A stretch of DNA of 64,000 bases from Toxorhynchites rutilus septentrionalis (Eukaryota; Arthropoda; Insecta; Diptera; Culicidae), in contig NC_073745.1 in NCBI RefSeq assembly GCF_029784135.1, positions 308,650,834 to 308,714,833 of the forward strand, written 5' to 3'. Made by a program: the position numbers and the translations under genes. Position 1 is the stretch's first letter, and each line of letters starts with the position of its first letter. Positions 42,618 through 54,832 of the stretch are shown piece after piece. The notes under the pieces are model-generated. The model did not search any database and was not told the origin of the DNA. It worked only from the letters and a program-made list of their open reading frames with translations.

Positions 42618-44984
42618 ATATAGAGTTTAAACAAAAAAAATGAAATTTGAATTTTTCATCTTATGAACCGTTTACTTCATTGAAAAAAATTAGTATGACT
42701 GTATATCCTAAATAGAACGCTCACAGTGAAAAACTTATCAACTTGTTGCCTTTTCGACAAATTTAAACAAAATTATCTGCTGGCGCTGAAAATGACTCCC
42801 AAATTAATATCGTACATTTTAAGCAGACCTAAAAAACTTGAAGCATTGCCAGATACCTTTAGAATTCTTTGGCTAAGCAAAATATTAATAATATTCCAAG
42901 TGCGACGAAAAAAATATATGTTGTGGTTGGCAATATAGTTACCACGGCTTTATAATGGGTTAAGCTACCGCAACCAAAACACATTAACTTTGAAAAATCA
43001 TAACTAAAAAACAATAAAGATCACACCTCTGTTTTTGGATATCTGATATAAAAGACCCAGCTTATAGCGCCCTCGGTCCCGAAACCATATGAATTACAAA
43101 AAAAAACAAATAGAATCAATAAATACAATAATTACAAACAAAATCCAATTTTTTTGCAGGCATAATATTACAAAGACTAGCTAATTGGCTTTAATAATTT
43201 AATGATACGTGAATCGGTTCAATAGTTCAAAAGTGATGAATTTTTGACAAGAATCATTAATGAAAAAAAAAGAAAAACTTGATTTTTCGGACCACCTTAA
43301 AATGGGAATGAGCACCCTAATGAAAATTTTTTGAAAAACTGGTCTAATATTTTACGATAAGGAACAAAACTATCACTTTTCACGAAAATCTGAGAACCAC
43401 TATACAACCATTCCATGCCAAACCGATATAGTGCTTCTCAAATTTTCGTGAAAAATTGTAGTTTTGATCTTTATAGTAAAACATTAGGCGCGTTTTTTTG
43501 TCCATTTTAGGGTAACCCGAAAAATCACTGTTTTTCACTTTTTTTCGAAAAATAACTTTTTTCAAAAATTTTTAACTTTTGAACTACGTAACCGATTCAG
43601 ATTTTCGATATATTAAATTGAAGTCAATTCTTTTTCGAAAAAATATCACAATTGCGAAAGAACAGGATTTTGTTTTTGTAATTATTGATTGTATTTGTTT
43701 TTTAAAGTTTTCATGATCTCGGGACCAAGGACGCTGAAAAATAAATTTTTTCCCTTTTTCCAGGATTTTTTTTTAAATCTATGACTTTTGTACTACTGAA
43801 CCGATTCAGATGATCAACATACCAAATTGAAGCCAATGAGCTAAACGTTTTTGGAAAAAATATAACACTCGCAAAAAAATTGGATTTCACATGTTCCTTT
43901 TTTCTGTCCATTAAGCTATTGAAACAAAAACATCTAAACTTTGAAAAATCATAATTTAAAAACTAAAAACATCACCTATTTTATTTTTGGATATGTAATG
44001 TAAAAAACCTCAACTTTTAAGAAAAAATATAAAAGAACACAGCACCCTTGGTCCCGACGCCATGTTAACTATAAAAAACAAATACAATCAATAACTGTGA
44101 AAACTAAATCCAATTTTTTTGCAAAAGTAATATTTTTTCAATAAATATTATCTAATCGGCTTCAATTTGATGTATCGATCATCTGAACCGGTCTGGTGTT
44201 TAACGAGTAATGATTTTTTCGTTCTGGAAAAAGGGGAAAAATTGATTTTTTGGACCATCGGTTGAATAAGAAAAATCATAACTCAAAAACGGAAAAAAAC
44301 ACCACTCTGATTTTTTCATATGGTATGTAAAAAACACAAATGAAAAATATGTGATATGTCTTCAAAGAAGACTGATTTATTGTCTTTAATTTAATATGCC
44401 GATTATCGATATCAGTGTAATAGTTCAAAAGTTATGATTTTTTTCAAGAATGTATTTTTGGAAAAAATGACAAAAAGGTAGATTTTTCGGACCACCCTGA
44501 AAATGGCCACCCTAATGAAAAAATTTAAAGAAACAGGTCTAATGTTTTGCAATAAAGCACAAAATTACCACTTTTCACAAAAATCTGAGAACGACTATAT
44601 CGGTTTGGTATGGAAAGGCTGTATAACGTTTTATCCCAGAATTGAGCGGTTTCGAGATATAACCAATTTCATATGATGAAAATCACTTTTGTGAAATAAT
44701 AGAAAATGCATACTGCTGCTGGACATCACGACTAAGGGATCCGGTATCATAAAGAAATTTCACAAACATTATTTTCATTAAAAAAAAAGTTATATCTCCT
44801 AAGATAAAATTTCAAATATGTACAGTTTTTCATGTAATTTAGATTTCGTTTTCCAAATAACTTTTTTTTTTAATCGTAACGATTTCGCAAAATTAATATC
44901 TCTATTTTGGTGAGTATTTTGATGGAAATTTCTGATTTTCCAGTTATGATTTTTTTTTGCAAAAAAGTTAATTTAATTTTCTTA
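42618..44984. repeat. AT-rich block of diverged direct and inverted repeats
   Basis: Segments of about 200 bp starting near 42980 and 43925 are direct repeats ('ctttgaaaaatcataa', 'tttttggatat', 'cc(t)tggtcccga'). 43640-43760 is an inverted copy of the same unit. The phrases 'ggaccacc(c)tgaaaatg', 'caccctaatgaaaa' and 'cacgaaaatctgagaa' recur at 43290, 44490 and 44575. No coding capacity. The element class is not recognised. Confidence 0.5.
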
Positions 44985-45186
44985 ATTTTTTTTATTGGAT
45001 AATTTTCTTTATTTCGTCAAACTATAGTAGACAACAAATTACATACATTACATTACAATTACAATATACTTAATGAATAATTTATAGCTATATTTATGAA
45101 AATCAATTATAAGAGGTATCATGTCTTTAGTATTCATAATAAATTACGAACTGCAACGCAGCAAACATATATGACAAAACTGTAAT

Positions 45187-47820
45187 TCACGAATACAATG
45201 ATCTTTCAGTCAATGACTTTTTCAATAATTTCTTCGTCATTGTCACATCAATTACATTACTGTACTTATTGTACGTTCTCATCATTCTATTATTTGGACC
45301 ATTCATAGCATATAAAGTTCGAAATGAAGTTGGTTTGGACAAATTCCGTGCTCGCAAGGCTCGTGTTGGTGCATAAAAATTTAGATTTTCAAGTAAGTTT
45401 TCAGAGTTAATCCTGTGTGAAACTAAGTCAATTAAACATGAAATTGTGGCATTTTCTCTGCGTTTCTCAAGTGTTTCAATATTTATTAACATACAACGAG
45501 CTTCATATGGGGAAAGGGGAGTTGTTGTCCAGCCTAGCTTTCTCAGGGCAAATAATAAAAATTGTTTTTGTACTGATTCTATTCGATTGGAGTGCAGTTC
45601 TTGATAGGATGCCCATACAACACTGCAATATTCTAAAATAGATCTTACAAAACTTATATACAATGTTTTTATTGTGTATGGATCACTGAAATTGTAAATA
45701 ATTCTTTTTATGAAACCGAGCATACTATTTGCTTTATCGATCTTTGTATTGTAATGTTCGCCAAAAGTGAGTTTCGAATCAAGAATTATACCTAAATCTC
45801 TAATTTTGACGCATCTCTCTACAGTTTCAAATCCTAGAGAACATGTGAAGTCATAAGTTTCATGTTTTCGAGTATACGATATAATATTACATTTTTTCAC
45901 ATTAATATTTAAAAGACTTTTCACGCACCATTCGAAGAAAACATCTACTTCTTGTTGGAAAATCACAAGGTCACTACATTTGGTTACTTCCATGTACAAT
46001 TTCATATCATCAGCATATATTAGAATGTTGAAGTTAGTTAATACTAGTGACACATCATTTACGAATAGGATGAAAAGTAAAGGGCCTAAGTGAGAACCTT
46101 GTGGAACTCTGGATGTGACATTCACTGGATTAGAGATTTTTCCTCTAAAGCGAACAAACTGTGTTCTATTGGTGAGGTAAGATTGTACCCACTTCAATAA
46201 AGTTTCAGTTACTCCCATACGTTGGAGCTTGAAAATAAGCATTGGAATATCTATTCTGTCGAAAGCCTTGCTGAAGTCTGTATAAAGAGTCTCGACAACG
46301 TTGCCTCTATCCATTACCGCAAGAGAATAGGATACAAATTCTAACAGATTTGTGGCAGTGGATCTTCCTTTATAAAAACCATGTTGATTCGGTGAAATAT
46401 AATGTTTTAACTGATTGAACATTTTAGTATTGACAATAGATTCAAATAATTTGGGAATACAAGATAATATGGCGATGCCACGATAGTTATTTATGTCAGA
46501 ACGGTTACCAGATTTGAATATGGGTAGTAGGAATGATTTTTTCCAGACAGAAGGAAATATTGCCAATTTTAGCGATAAATTGAAAAGCAAGGACAAAGGA
46601 TGAACGAAAGCCGATGCCAACTTTTTCAACAACATTGGAGGGATACCATCCGGCCCGGGACCTTTAGATGAATCTAGACCCTCCAGCGCGATAAGAAGTT
46701 CATTAGCGGTAATATTATCAATTGAGGCCGAGTTTGCACACTCGGGTAAAAGCGAAAAATAATCGTAATCTAGAACCACGTTATTTGTTGTGTAGTTACC
46801 TTGGAAAAAACGGGCGAATTGATTACTAATATCACTATCATTTGATCCAACGTATAAATTTCAATACTTGATGGAAAATTATTAGATTTCATCTTATCGC
46901 TGGCAAAATAAAAAAAAATCTTAGGATCGGATTTAATATTATTTTCTATCCTTGTAATATACCTTTCATAGTCTAGTGATATTTTCGCATCATTGTTGAG
47001 TTATTTATAGAACAGCAGCCCGATGTGTCTTGCAGAGCAGAGCAGTTGTATGGATGAATCGATCTTGTTTCGACCGTGGATCGATCTCCATCGCTGATGA
47101 TTGTTGCGTGGACGTAGCTATTCTGTAACAACACAAAGATGGTCAATGAGGGCCCTGAGTTTTGAACTCACGATCGATCGCTTACTAAGCGAACGCGCAA
47201 CCAATGTGGCTACGGAGACCCCCCTACAAATATCTTTGTATATGATTAAATTATCCAAAGTTTCGCTGGCTTTGTATCTTTTATGAGCTTTTTGTTTTTT
47301 TGTTTTTTAGATTTTTAATATCACGAGTGAACCATACTGGTGTTTTTGAATTTGTATTAAGTTTTTTCTTTCTTGTTGGAACATTTTCGCTTATGATTCT
47401 ATACAGATTATCATCAAAAATTTCAACAGCTTTGTGTATGTTCCTTTCATCTTTAAGTAGAAATGACCAATTTATATCATTAAGCTTACAATTAACTCGT
47501 AGTCTGCCAATTGCTCGTAGTCTGCCTTTTTGAAATCAAAATTTATCTCAAAATCGCAATCGGCGGGGCGTGTACTTGTGCTATCGATAAATAAAGAGTA
47601 TTCTATAGCGGTGTGGAATTTTTCATTTTTCCAAAGAGGACATTCAGCTTCCGAAACATGGAAAATTTTAATATGGATATGCCCTCTTAAAAAATCAGTC
47701 ATGATTGAAATTGGTCTTCTGATAATGAAAATATTGATTTTATGTAGCTGTCACCACATGTACAAAGTTTCGAAAAACTAGGCGTCCAAAACAGTATCAA
47801 GGAAAGAGCGGACTTAGAAC
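45187..47820 (-). pseudogene. LINE ORF2 (endonuclease C-terminus + reverse transcriptase), interrupted
   Basis: The main open part (45187-46779, 530 codons) has LDSSKGPGPDGIPP, DFSKAFDRIDIP, RVPQGSHLGPLLF (G replaced by R at the start of this motif), YADDMKLY and DLGIILDSKLTF. Upstream the coding continues to about 46989 with frameshifts near 46858 (a T-run) and 46905. It resumes beyond the SINE (KAHKRYKASETLDNL, KTPVWFTRDIKNLK, FDFKKADYEQLADYE) and fades out in the endonuclease end (SLSEDQFQS). It is inactive because of truncation, frameshifts and the SINE. Confidence 0.85.
46990..47224 (-). mobile_element. tRNA-derived SINE, family 1 (copy B), nested in a LINE
   Basis: Nearly identical to 5206-5441. 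Minus strand starts GGGGGTCTCCGTAGCCACAT with box A TAGCCACATTGG and a weak box B, and ends CTCAACAATGATG. It is younger than the LINE it interrupts. Confidence 0.85.
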
Positions 47821-47830
47821 TTATTTTATT

Positions 47831-48104
47831 CGGTGATGATGGATAGGTTATCTGTTAGTTGATTGTAGACGGAAAATTTTGTACAGGGACGACTTTTAAT
47901 GCCATTCACACAATTGACTCTGCTCCAGAGGTCCTGTCTTGACTGATGGCGGAGATTGATTTCTACCAGCTGTTCTGTTTGGCCTGACAAATTTTATTTC
48001 TGGACGTGTTTATAGCGGCTTCGAACTTTGAGTGAGCTTTCAAGTTTATTCGTTCCTCCTGTGACAATCTCTAAAGTATGTTTGTTATAATTTTTATGAG
48101 TAGT
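47831..48104. other. No recognisable feature
   Basis: Spacer between the truncated LINE and a SINE. It may include decayed endonuclease sequence of the LINE, which I could not follow. Confidence 0.35.
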
Positions 48105-48296
48105 AATTAGTTAAGATTTCTTATACCGAATAGCACGCCTTGAATGTATTCTGAGAGGCAAGGCACTAGAATACACGTGTTCATAGCGCAAGTCAAAAGA
48201 AATTTCTTTGGCGAAAAATCTCCCGACCTGAACGGGAATCGAACCCCAACCCCTGACATGGTAATGTGCAATGCTAACCACTCGGTCACGAAAGCA
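48105..48296 (-). mobile_element. tRNA-derived SINE, family 2 (copy B)
   Basis: Minus strand carries GTGACCGAGTGGTTAGCATT (box A) and GGGTTCGATTCCCGTTCAGG (box B), then the family body 'aaagaaatttct', 'gaacacgtgtattcta' and 'attcaaggcgtgctattcgg'. About four-fifths identical to 7543-7785. Confidence 0.85.
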
Positions 48297-50429
48297 TGCT
48301 TTTAACAGCTATGTCATGCAATCAGATTGAAGTGTAGGCTTTGTCGATTACCGATTTAAGGAAGTCACCGGTTGGTCTGCATTCCATAACAGGCAACCAT
48401 TATTGGGATTCATGATGAAGAAAGCATTTCGTCGGTTTATTACCGGTTACGAGTCAAAACCGATAATCATTTGCGTGAAAACATTCGAAGTTAATCTAGT
48501 GTGTGATAATTTTCTCACGACTGCCTACATAATACCCAAGCGTAACACAAGAACTGCGAGCTTCAGTTTAATAATTCACGCTAAAAACCTCTCAAACACG
48601 AAATCGCTGCCACCGAGGAGTGCTCATGGACGGCTCATGTCTGCTGTCACTTTGATTTGTAATTGTAAATTATAAATAAGGTCTTTACGCTGTCATCGTC
48701 GTCTTGCAGAACACTCATCTTTCCCCTGGGGGGAAGGAAGATTGGGCCGGCGCTCGGCTCTACACGACACGAATGAATGACTTTTCATAATTTCCCATCT
48801 ACTCTGGAATTAGTTTCAAACGGTTGAGTTTATGTCGCATCGCTTCGCACACTGACGAACACACACACAAACAAGCACACATATGTTGTCAAATAAATGG
48901 ATGGTCTTTTCCCAATCGTTTAATGGGACGCAGCAGCAAACGGCAAAAGATGTCCGACTTTCGAAAACAGCCACCGGCCAAACAGGCGATAGCACTCACA
49001 CGGAACGGAGCTACACACAGAGCAAAGGGAGCATCAAGAAATCCATTCCATTTAAACTTTATGATCCTTTTATTTGAATTTCCCGTGTTGTGTGTTTGCT
49101 GCTGTTGCTGCCCCAGTCGAAAGGAAAGAATTTTTCACGAGGCGATCTCTCCGAATGTGGGTGTTGAGCGCTATGCTTCGTGAAGCATGCGGCAGAGTTT
49201 CCTATTGCCCGATAGAAACCCACACTCCCAACTTGGCAGGTCTTAAGCCAGCAGAGACAATGTGGTACAAACTCATATATGGCTTATGCTGTTCTTTAAT
49301 TTTCCCTCTGCCCGCGTGTGCGTGGGAGCTGGAGAGCAAAATGTGGCTCAAAAAGTTTGGCAGCCTTTTTTGCCCCGCTCTAGCTTTGGTCGTCGGACAC
49401 ATTTGGAGCAAATGAACAGTGGGAAACAGTGCTCAACACACAGAACTATGCGGTATTACTATGTTCCTGCGTGTGGATAGGTTGGAAAGAAGTCAATTCT
49501 ATCATTCTCTCCCTGACAAACCACCTTAGTCATCCTGAACGCAAAAGTTAAACTGCAGTCCAGCTCTTCCCCTTTCGGCCCCATATTCATAGAGCCACAA
49601 AACGAGTGAAAGTAGGAAAAGTCGCATTCCGTTTCGGCGATGGCTTTGGTGCGGGTTCCAATGTTTCCCAGTTTCTTCCCACTGCATAATACCCACACAT
49701 ACACACCAGAGCCCAGTGCACATTAGTATAACATCATAAAACTTTATTAAATATTTTAGATGCTGCTCTTTGCTCATTTATGGTAATTCAGCAGTAGTTC
49801 TCGGTTTCCACAGGAGATATGGCAAAATTTATAGATCGATGCTCAGATCTCTGAGAGGGGGGAGCTTGCGGAGGTGTGCTCTCTAGTGCACTGGCGAAAT
49901 AAGCAACGACCAGTTTTGACAGTTGAAATGTGAGAGTACTAGGATAGTACAGAGCAAATACTGCCAGGTTATCCACCACAACGTACTAAATCATAGCTTG
50001 CCCGCAATCGAAATCAAGTTTGACCGGCTTTACTTCCGAATAGGGTAGCCAAAGTTCCCGTTTAAACTGTGAATCGGATGTTCTAGGTTCTCCAAAACAC
50101 TCTGAAGCTCAGATTAATTGATCTAACATTTAAACCACGACTGGTGCAATGTAAGTTGCACGAAATCTTACCCAAAATGGTTCATAGAGCCCGTGTGCTA
50201 TGCTGGCTTTAGGTTTATATAATATAAACACTAGTCTAACCGGAGAATTTTGTCCGGCCCAAATTTGATTTTCCGTTGCATGGAGTTCAAAACCGTTGTA
50301 TGTGACTTCAGCATTACGAGAATCTACTAACTGCTTGCTAGTTGGTATGAGACTGAGTATCGTGAATGGTTTATTTATACAGAACATATGAGAAATTTTT
50401 GAAAAAGAAATCCTTTTTTTTGTGAGTGG
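48297..50429. other. Unique stretch, no gene called
   Basis: 48590-50000 is relatively GC-rich, with overlapping frames on both strands (up to 119 residues). None has motifs. It is probably single-copy DNA. 50130-50429 forms the left flank of the retroelement and is unrecognised. Confidence 0.4.
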
Positions 50430-50456
50430 ATATATATATATATATATATATATATA
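50430..50456. repeat. (TA)n target tract, left side
   Basis: About 27 bp of TA directly before the 5' LTR. The same repeat (57397-57578) follows the other end of the element, so the insertion was made in a TA tract. Confidence 0.95.
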
Positions 50457-50782
50457 AGTTACAAAAGGATCACCCACAATACTTATCGAGCATCCCGATA
50501 TCAACAACACAACAACAACAAGCGATCGCTCCACGCCACACGATGTGAACCAAAGTGTCATCGAACGAACGAACGTTGACACACATTCTAACAAGCTGAC
50601 CACGCACCAACAACGACACCCAGAATGCACGCAATAAGAAACAGCTTAACAGGCAGTTAGGAAACCATAATAATCAGACCTCTGTGAAAATAGGCAATAA
50701 AGTAAATTCTCAGTCGTCATCGACCCTCCAATTCGTTCAGTGGCTTACGTTATTATTCCGAAATTCATTTAACTTGTTAACT
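50457..50782 (+). repeat. 5' LTR (326 bp)
   Basis: Starts AGTTAC after (TA)n and ends TTAACT at the primer site, so AGTTA/TAACT form 5-bp inverted ends. A polyadenylation signal AATAAA lies at 50696-50701. The final 21 bp are repeated after env at 57375-57396. The last T is shared with the primer-binding site. Confidence 0.85.
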
Positions 50783-50797
50783 GGCGCAGTCGGTAGT
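50782..50797 (+). other. Primer-binding site (tRNA-Ser type)
   Basis: TGGCGCAGTCGG immediately follows the LTR. It is complementary to a 3' end CGACTGCG+CCA, as in insect tRNA-Ser, the primer used by several errantiviruses such as 17.6, 297 and ZAM (family knowledge). Confidence 0.8.
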
Positions 50798-51012
50798 CCC
50801 AGGGTGTGTTATTTCGAAGTTTTCAAAGTGTTATTAAAATCAAGTTGGTGGTACGTGAAAAATAAATTAGCGGAATTCAATTTTTCAGTTAACGCCGCGA
50901 TCATAATCATCACCGCGAAACCTTTCAGATACTACCACCCTGGAGACGGAGAACCTTCGGTTAAGTGTAAAGTAGACAAAAATATATATAACATTACAAT
51001 TGTGTCGGAAAA

Positions 51013-52431
51013 ATGGAAGCAGAAAATTTAATGCAACAAGTGCGTGATTTAAACGAAAAGCTCCAGCAACGAGAGGAGCAAATCAGCCAGCTACAGGCTC
51101 CGTGTACAAAATTGGACGCTCTGGCAGAACAGGTGAGTAAAATCGCTTTAACAATAGGTTTAAAGGAGGAATATGAGACCGCATCCCAATTGGGGGAAAC
51201 ACAATATGCTGCGGAAACGCTTGAATCAAGCGGCCGTCATCAGGCGCCCGTTGATAGAATTAGTTTTCACGATGATTTTTCAAGTGGGAGAATACCAGAC
51301 CTGATAAAGGGTCTTCCCTCATTCGATGGTAATCCAAAGCAATTGAACCTTTGGATTGCCTCAGTAGACAGAGTTTTAGAGTATTTCAAACATCTAAAAC
51401 ACTTTGACTTTTACCCATTATGGTTACAAGAAGTGAGAAACAAGATAAAAGGTAGTGCAGGAGATTTACTTGCTTCTAATGGCATAATGCTTAATTGGGA
51501 AGAAATGAAAAACCAGTTAAAAATTTATTACGGAGATCAAAGAGAAATGTCTACATTATTACAAAAACTCTTCTCCCTTAAACAAAATAAAAAATCTATG
51601 CCAGATTATTATGCTCAAGTGCAGGATGTTTTCACCGGCATCAGCACTCATATTCAGATGGACAAAGAATATAAGAACCCCACAGATTTGATTAAATTCG
51701 TGGACAAAATTTGTCTTGAAAAGTTTATTGATGGCATGGAAGAACCTTATTCCACACATGTCGATGTACTTCAACCCAAAAATCTAACTCAAGCTTTCCA
51801 ATACGCTATCGAGAAGGCCAATAAGGTGGCTAGGAAAACAGGAGATTGTGATGTGAACATGCATAAATCTATCGTTTCTACTAAAACTTTCCCATACGCA
51901 CAAAGCTTTAAAAACACTCAACATGTATCGTCACAAACGCCCTCTCGAGCAAACATTTCCAATCAAAATTCTAGATCGTATTCATATCCTCGATTCTCGG
52001 ATAAATCATTTCTCGCACAAAACGCACAATATTATGAACCCCGATTTATACAACCACTTCCACGATCACAGGCTCCTTTCCAGAACAATGTTCAATACAC
52101 ACGCCCATATAACCCGAACTTATATCCTCAAAACAAAAATCAAACACCATTAAGACCAAATGCATTTGCTGAGCCGAGAACGAATGATCATATTAGAATA
52201 AGACAAAACTATGTACCTACGAACACACAAAATCTCAACTTTAACATCAACGACATTAACGATCAATCTACCCATATTCCATTTCATTCCAATCAATACA
52301 ACGACCCAGATCCACAAACAAACAAACCCTTGGAGAATATGGAAGCGGCTGAAAATGAATCCAATCAAACAATCGAGCAGGAAGATGACCTAAATTTTCT
52401 TGTGGAAATAGATTCTCAAGTAACAACGTGA
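51013..52431 (+). CDS. gag: Errantivirus Gag-like protein
   Basis: 472 codons, intact. Residues 1-55 are a predicted coiled coil (LNEKLQQREEQISQLQ). Residues about 95-290 resemble the capsid region (GLPSFDGNPKQLNLWIASVD is the usual entry motif). The C-terminal third is rich in N, Q, P, Y and R and has no CCHC zinc knuckle, as is usual in errantivirus Gag. The start ATG lies about 230 bp after the primer site. A consensus splice donor CAG|GTGAGT lies at 51132/51133 in phase 0. Gag packages the RNA and builds the particle. Confidence 0.9.
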   Translation: MEAENLMQQVRDLNEKLQQREEQISQLQAPCTKLDALAEQVSKIALTIGLKEEYETASQLGETQYAAETLESSGRHQAPVDRISFHDDFSSGRIPDLIKGLPSFDGNPKQLNLWIASVDRVLEYFKHLKHFDFYPLWLQEVRNKIKGSAGDLLASNGIMLNWEEMKNQLKIYYGDQREMSTLLQKLFSLKQNKKSMPDYYAQVQDVFTGISTHIQMDKEYKNPTDLIKFVDKICLEKFIDGMEEPYSTHVDVLQPKNLTQAFQYAIEKANKVARKTGDCDVNMHKSIVSTKTFPYAQSFKNTQHVSSQTPSRANISNQNSRSYSYPRFSDKSFLAQNAQYYEPRFIQPLPRSQAPFQNNVQYTRPYNPNLYPQNKNQTPLRPNAFAEPRTNDHIRIRQNYVPTNTQNLNFNINDINDQSTHIPFHSNQYNDPDPQTNKPLENMEAAENESNQTIEQEDDLNFLVEIDSQVTT

Positions 52432-53394
52432 ATAATTTCATCCCTTACATTAACATCAAAATTGAATTTTGAATTTGATGATTTGAAAAAAGTGAATTTG
52501 AAAAAATGCCGTACCTGTGCGCCAACGAGGGTTAGAAATTTGAGTGGTTCACATACACTTGACAAGTTTATCACTCTAAACCCTTTTCCTAAATTTTCTA
52601 CATCGTCGAAATTCACTTTTTACGTATTCGAATTCCACCATTTTTTTGATGGTCTCATAGGATATGAGACCCTACAGCAGCTTAAAGCTAAAATTTTCAC
52701 GTTCGAAAATATCTTGGAAATATCAGACGAAAAAATAAATATGGAAAGAAAATACCCCGATACTTCCAATATCTTGTTAAACAGCAATGAAATGAAAATT
52801 GTTCCGTTAAAAACAAGTACCGAAAAAGGAGAATTTTTGATCGAAAATGATTTAGAAATTTCACATAAACTGTTTATACTATCCGGGTTATACGAAACTC
52901 TAAATAATAGTGCAAATGTGGTCGTATGTAATCGTGATTTAAAACCTATAAAGTTCAAATTTCTCAGACCATTGCGCGTAGAGATTAATAACTTCGAAAC
53001 GCAAAACCAGGCAGCTCATCAGCAGAACACAAAAAATTTCATAGTCGCAGATCAAATACGGGGTGATCATCTTAACAAAGAGGAGAAAGGAAAAGTTCTA
53101 AACATTATAAACAAGCACCGGAATATTTTTTTTGTAGATGGCGAACAATTGACATTTACAAACGCTATCAAGCATCAAATTAACACTAAAGACGATCTAC
53201 CTGTTTATACAAAATCATACAGATATCCTTACGTACATAAGGAGGAAGTAAGAAAACAAATTTCACAAATGTTGGACCAAGGAATTATCCGCCCCTCTAA
53301 TAGTCCATGGTCTTCTCCTATTTGGATAGTGCCAAAAAAACTCGACTTTTCTGGCGAAAGAAAGTGGCGTTTGGTAATAGATTATCGTAATTAA
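52432..53394 (+). pseudogene. pol: pol, first part: protease remnant and RT N-terminus
   Basis: A short protease start (PYINIKIE) is readable in the -1 frame just after the gag stop, as expected for frameshift-expressed pol. It then stops. The rest is in the gag frame: protease C-terminal half (FFDGLIGYETLQQLK) and the RT beginning (PVYTKSYRYP, then EEVRKQISQMLDQGIIRPSN). The catalytic DTG of the aspartic protease cannot be found in any frame between 52429 and 52560, so that segment seems deleted. The frame ends at TAA (53392-53394), inside a conserved RT motif. Confidence 0.85.
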
Positions 53395-54832
53395 ACTGAA
53401 CGAGAAAACAATCAGCGACCGATACCCTATACCCAACATAACAGAAATTCTAGACAGATTAGGGAGATCTGTGTACTTCTCAACAATCGATCTGGTATCT
53501 GGCTTCCATCAAATCGAAGTTGATGGAAAAGATGTTCAAAAAACCGCTTTTAGTGTTGAAAATGGCCATTATGAATTTGTACGTATGCCTTTTGGACTAA
53601 AAAATGCACCCTCGACATTCCAGCGGGTCATGGATAATATTCTTCGGAAACATATCGGTATATGTTGTCTCGTTTATATGGACGACATTATCGTGTTCTC
53701 AACAAGCCTTCAAGAACATTTGATAAATCTCACGAACGTTTTTCAAACATTACAAAAACACAATATGAAGGTGCAACTCAACAAATGTCAGTTTCTCCGT
53801 AAAGAGGTTTCCTTTCTAGGTCATGTGGTTACTCCAGATGGTGTAAAACCCAATCCGGATAAAATTAGGGTAATTCAGGAATGGCCACTGCCCAAAAATG
53901 AGAAACAGCTCAAATCCTTCCTAGGAGTACTAGGATATTACAGAAAATTCATAAGAGATTTCGCACGTATAGCGAAACCCTTAACTCAACAGCTTAGAAA
54001 AGGCGAAACTATAAAACATAGTAATGATTTTATTTCAGCATTTCAAAAATGTAAAGAAATTCTCAGTAGTAGTCAAATCCTAAAATATCCCGAGTTTGAA
54101 AAGCCTTTTATATTAACAACAGACGCCTCCAAATACGCTTTAGGAGCTGTACTTTCACAGGGTCCTGTGGGCAAAGATCATCCAATAGCCTTTGCTTCTA
54201 GAACTTTGTCAAAAAGCGAAGAAAATTATTCCACTATTGAGAAGGAACTTTTGGCTATCGATTGGGCATGTAAACATTTTCGTCCATATTTGTTTGGCCG
54301 TAGATTCATTCTTTATACTGACCACAAACCTTTAACTTTTGCTTTGAATCTAAAAGATCCCCATAACAAATTACTACGTTGGAAGCTTCGTTTAGAAGAA
54401 TTTGACTATGAAATCCGTCATAGACCAGGAAAGCAAAATGTAGTTGCCGATGGACTATCGCGGATAAACAGTGATATAAATTACAACGAACAGTTTGATG
54501 AATCCTCGGATGACAATTCAACCCATTCTACAGACGCTGACGATAGTGATCTTATCAAAATTACAAAACTTCCACTAAATTATTTCAAAAACCAGATAGT
54601 TCTAAAAATTGGACAACAAGAGGATAACGTATCTGAGCTAATTTTTCCAGGAGTCTATAGAACAACGATTTCACGGCCGGACTACGATTCCAGAACTGCT
54701 ATCACGATTTTTCATGAATACATGCACCATAAAAAAAAACAGGTATATTGTGTCCCGAAAGTGTTGTTAGTACCTTACAAGAGATATATAAAAATCATTT
54801 TTCACGTAATAAACTTTTCAAAGTTGTATTAA
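53395..54832 (+). pseudogene. pol: pol, second part: RT palm and RNase H
   Basis: A shift of one frame relative to the upstream part occurs near 53390; after it the RT continues. Motifs: first catalytic Asp in STIDLVSGFHQIE, MPFGLKNAPSTFQ, YMDD (the catalytic pair) at about 53678, LGHVVTPDGVKPNP, then RNase H with TTDAS, TIEKELLA and YTDHKPL, and the RHRPGKQNVVADGLSR end. All catalytic residues are present. The frame runs off at 54832 after passing an A9 run (54731-54739), where pol changes frame again. Confidence 0.9.

Larger units (their letters stand above)
44985..47830 (-). mobile_element. Jockey-type LINE, 5'-truncated and split by a SINE
   Basis: Runs on minus from a partial endonuclease region (about 47820) through reverse transcriptase to a ~200-bp 3' UTR ending GACGAAATAAAGAAAATT and an A-rich tail near 44985. 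A tRNA-derived SINE (46990-47224) sits in the segment between endonuclease and reverse transcriptase. LINE coding resumes on both sides. Confidence 0.85.

Noticed and set aside
50130..50630. Minus-strand 166-codon frame spanning the 5' LTR
   Set aside because: It crosses the (TA)n tract and the LTR boundary, so it cannot be an old gene; no motifs.
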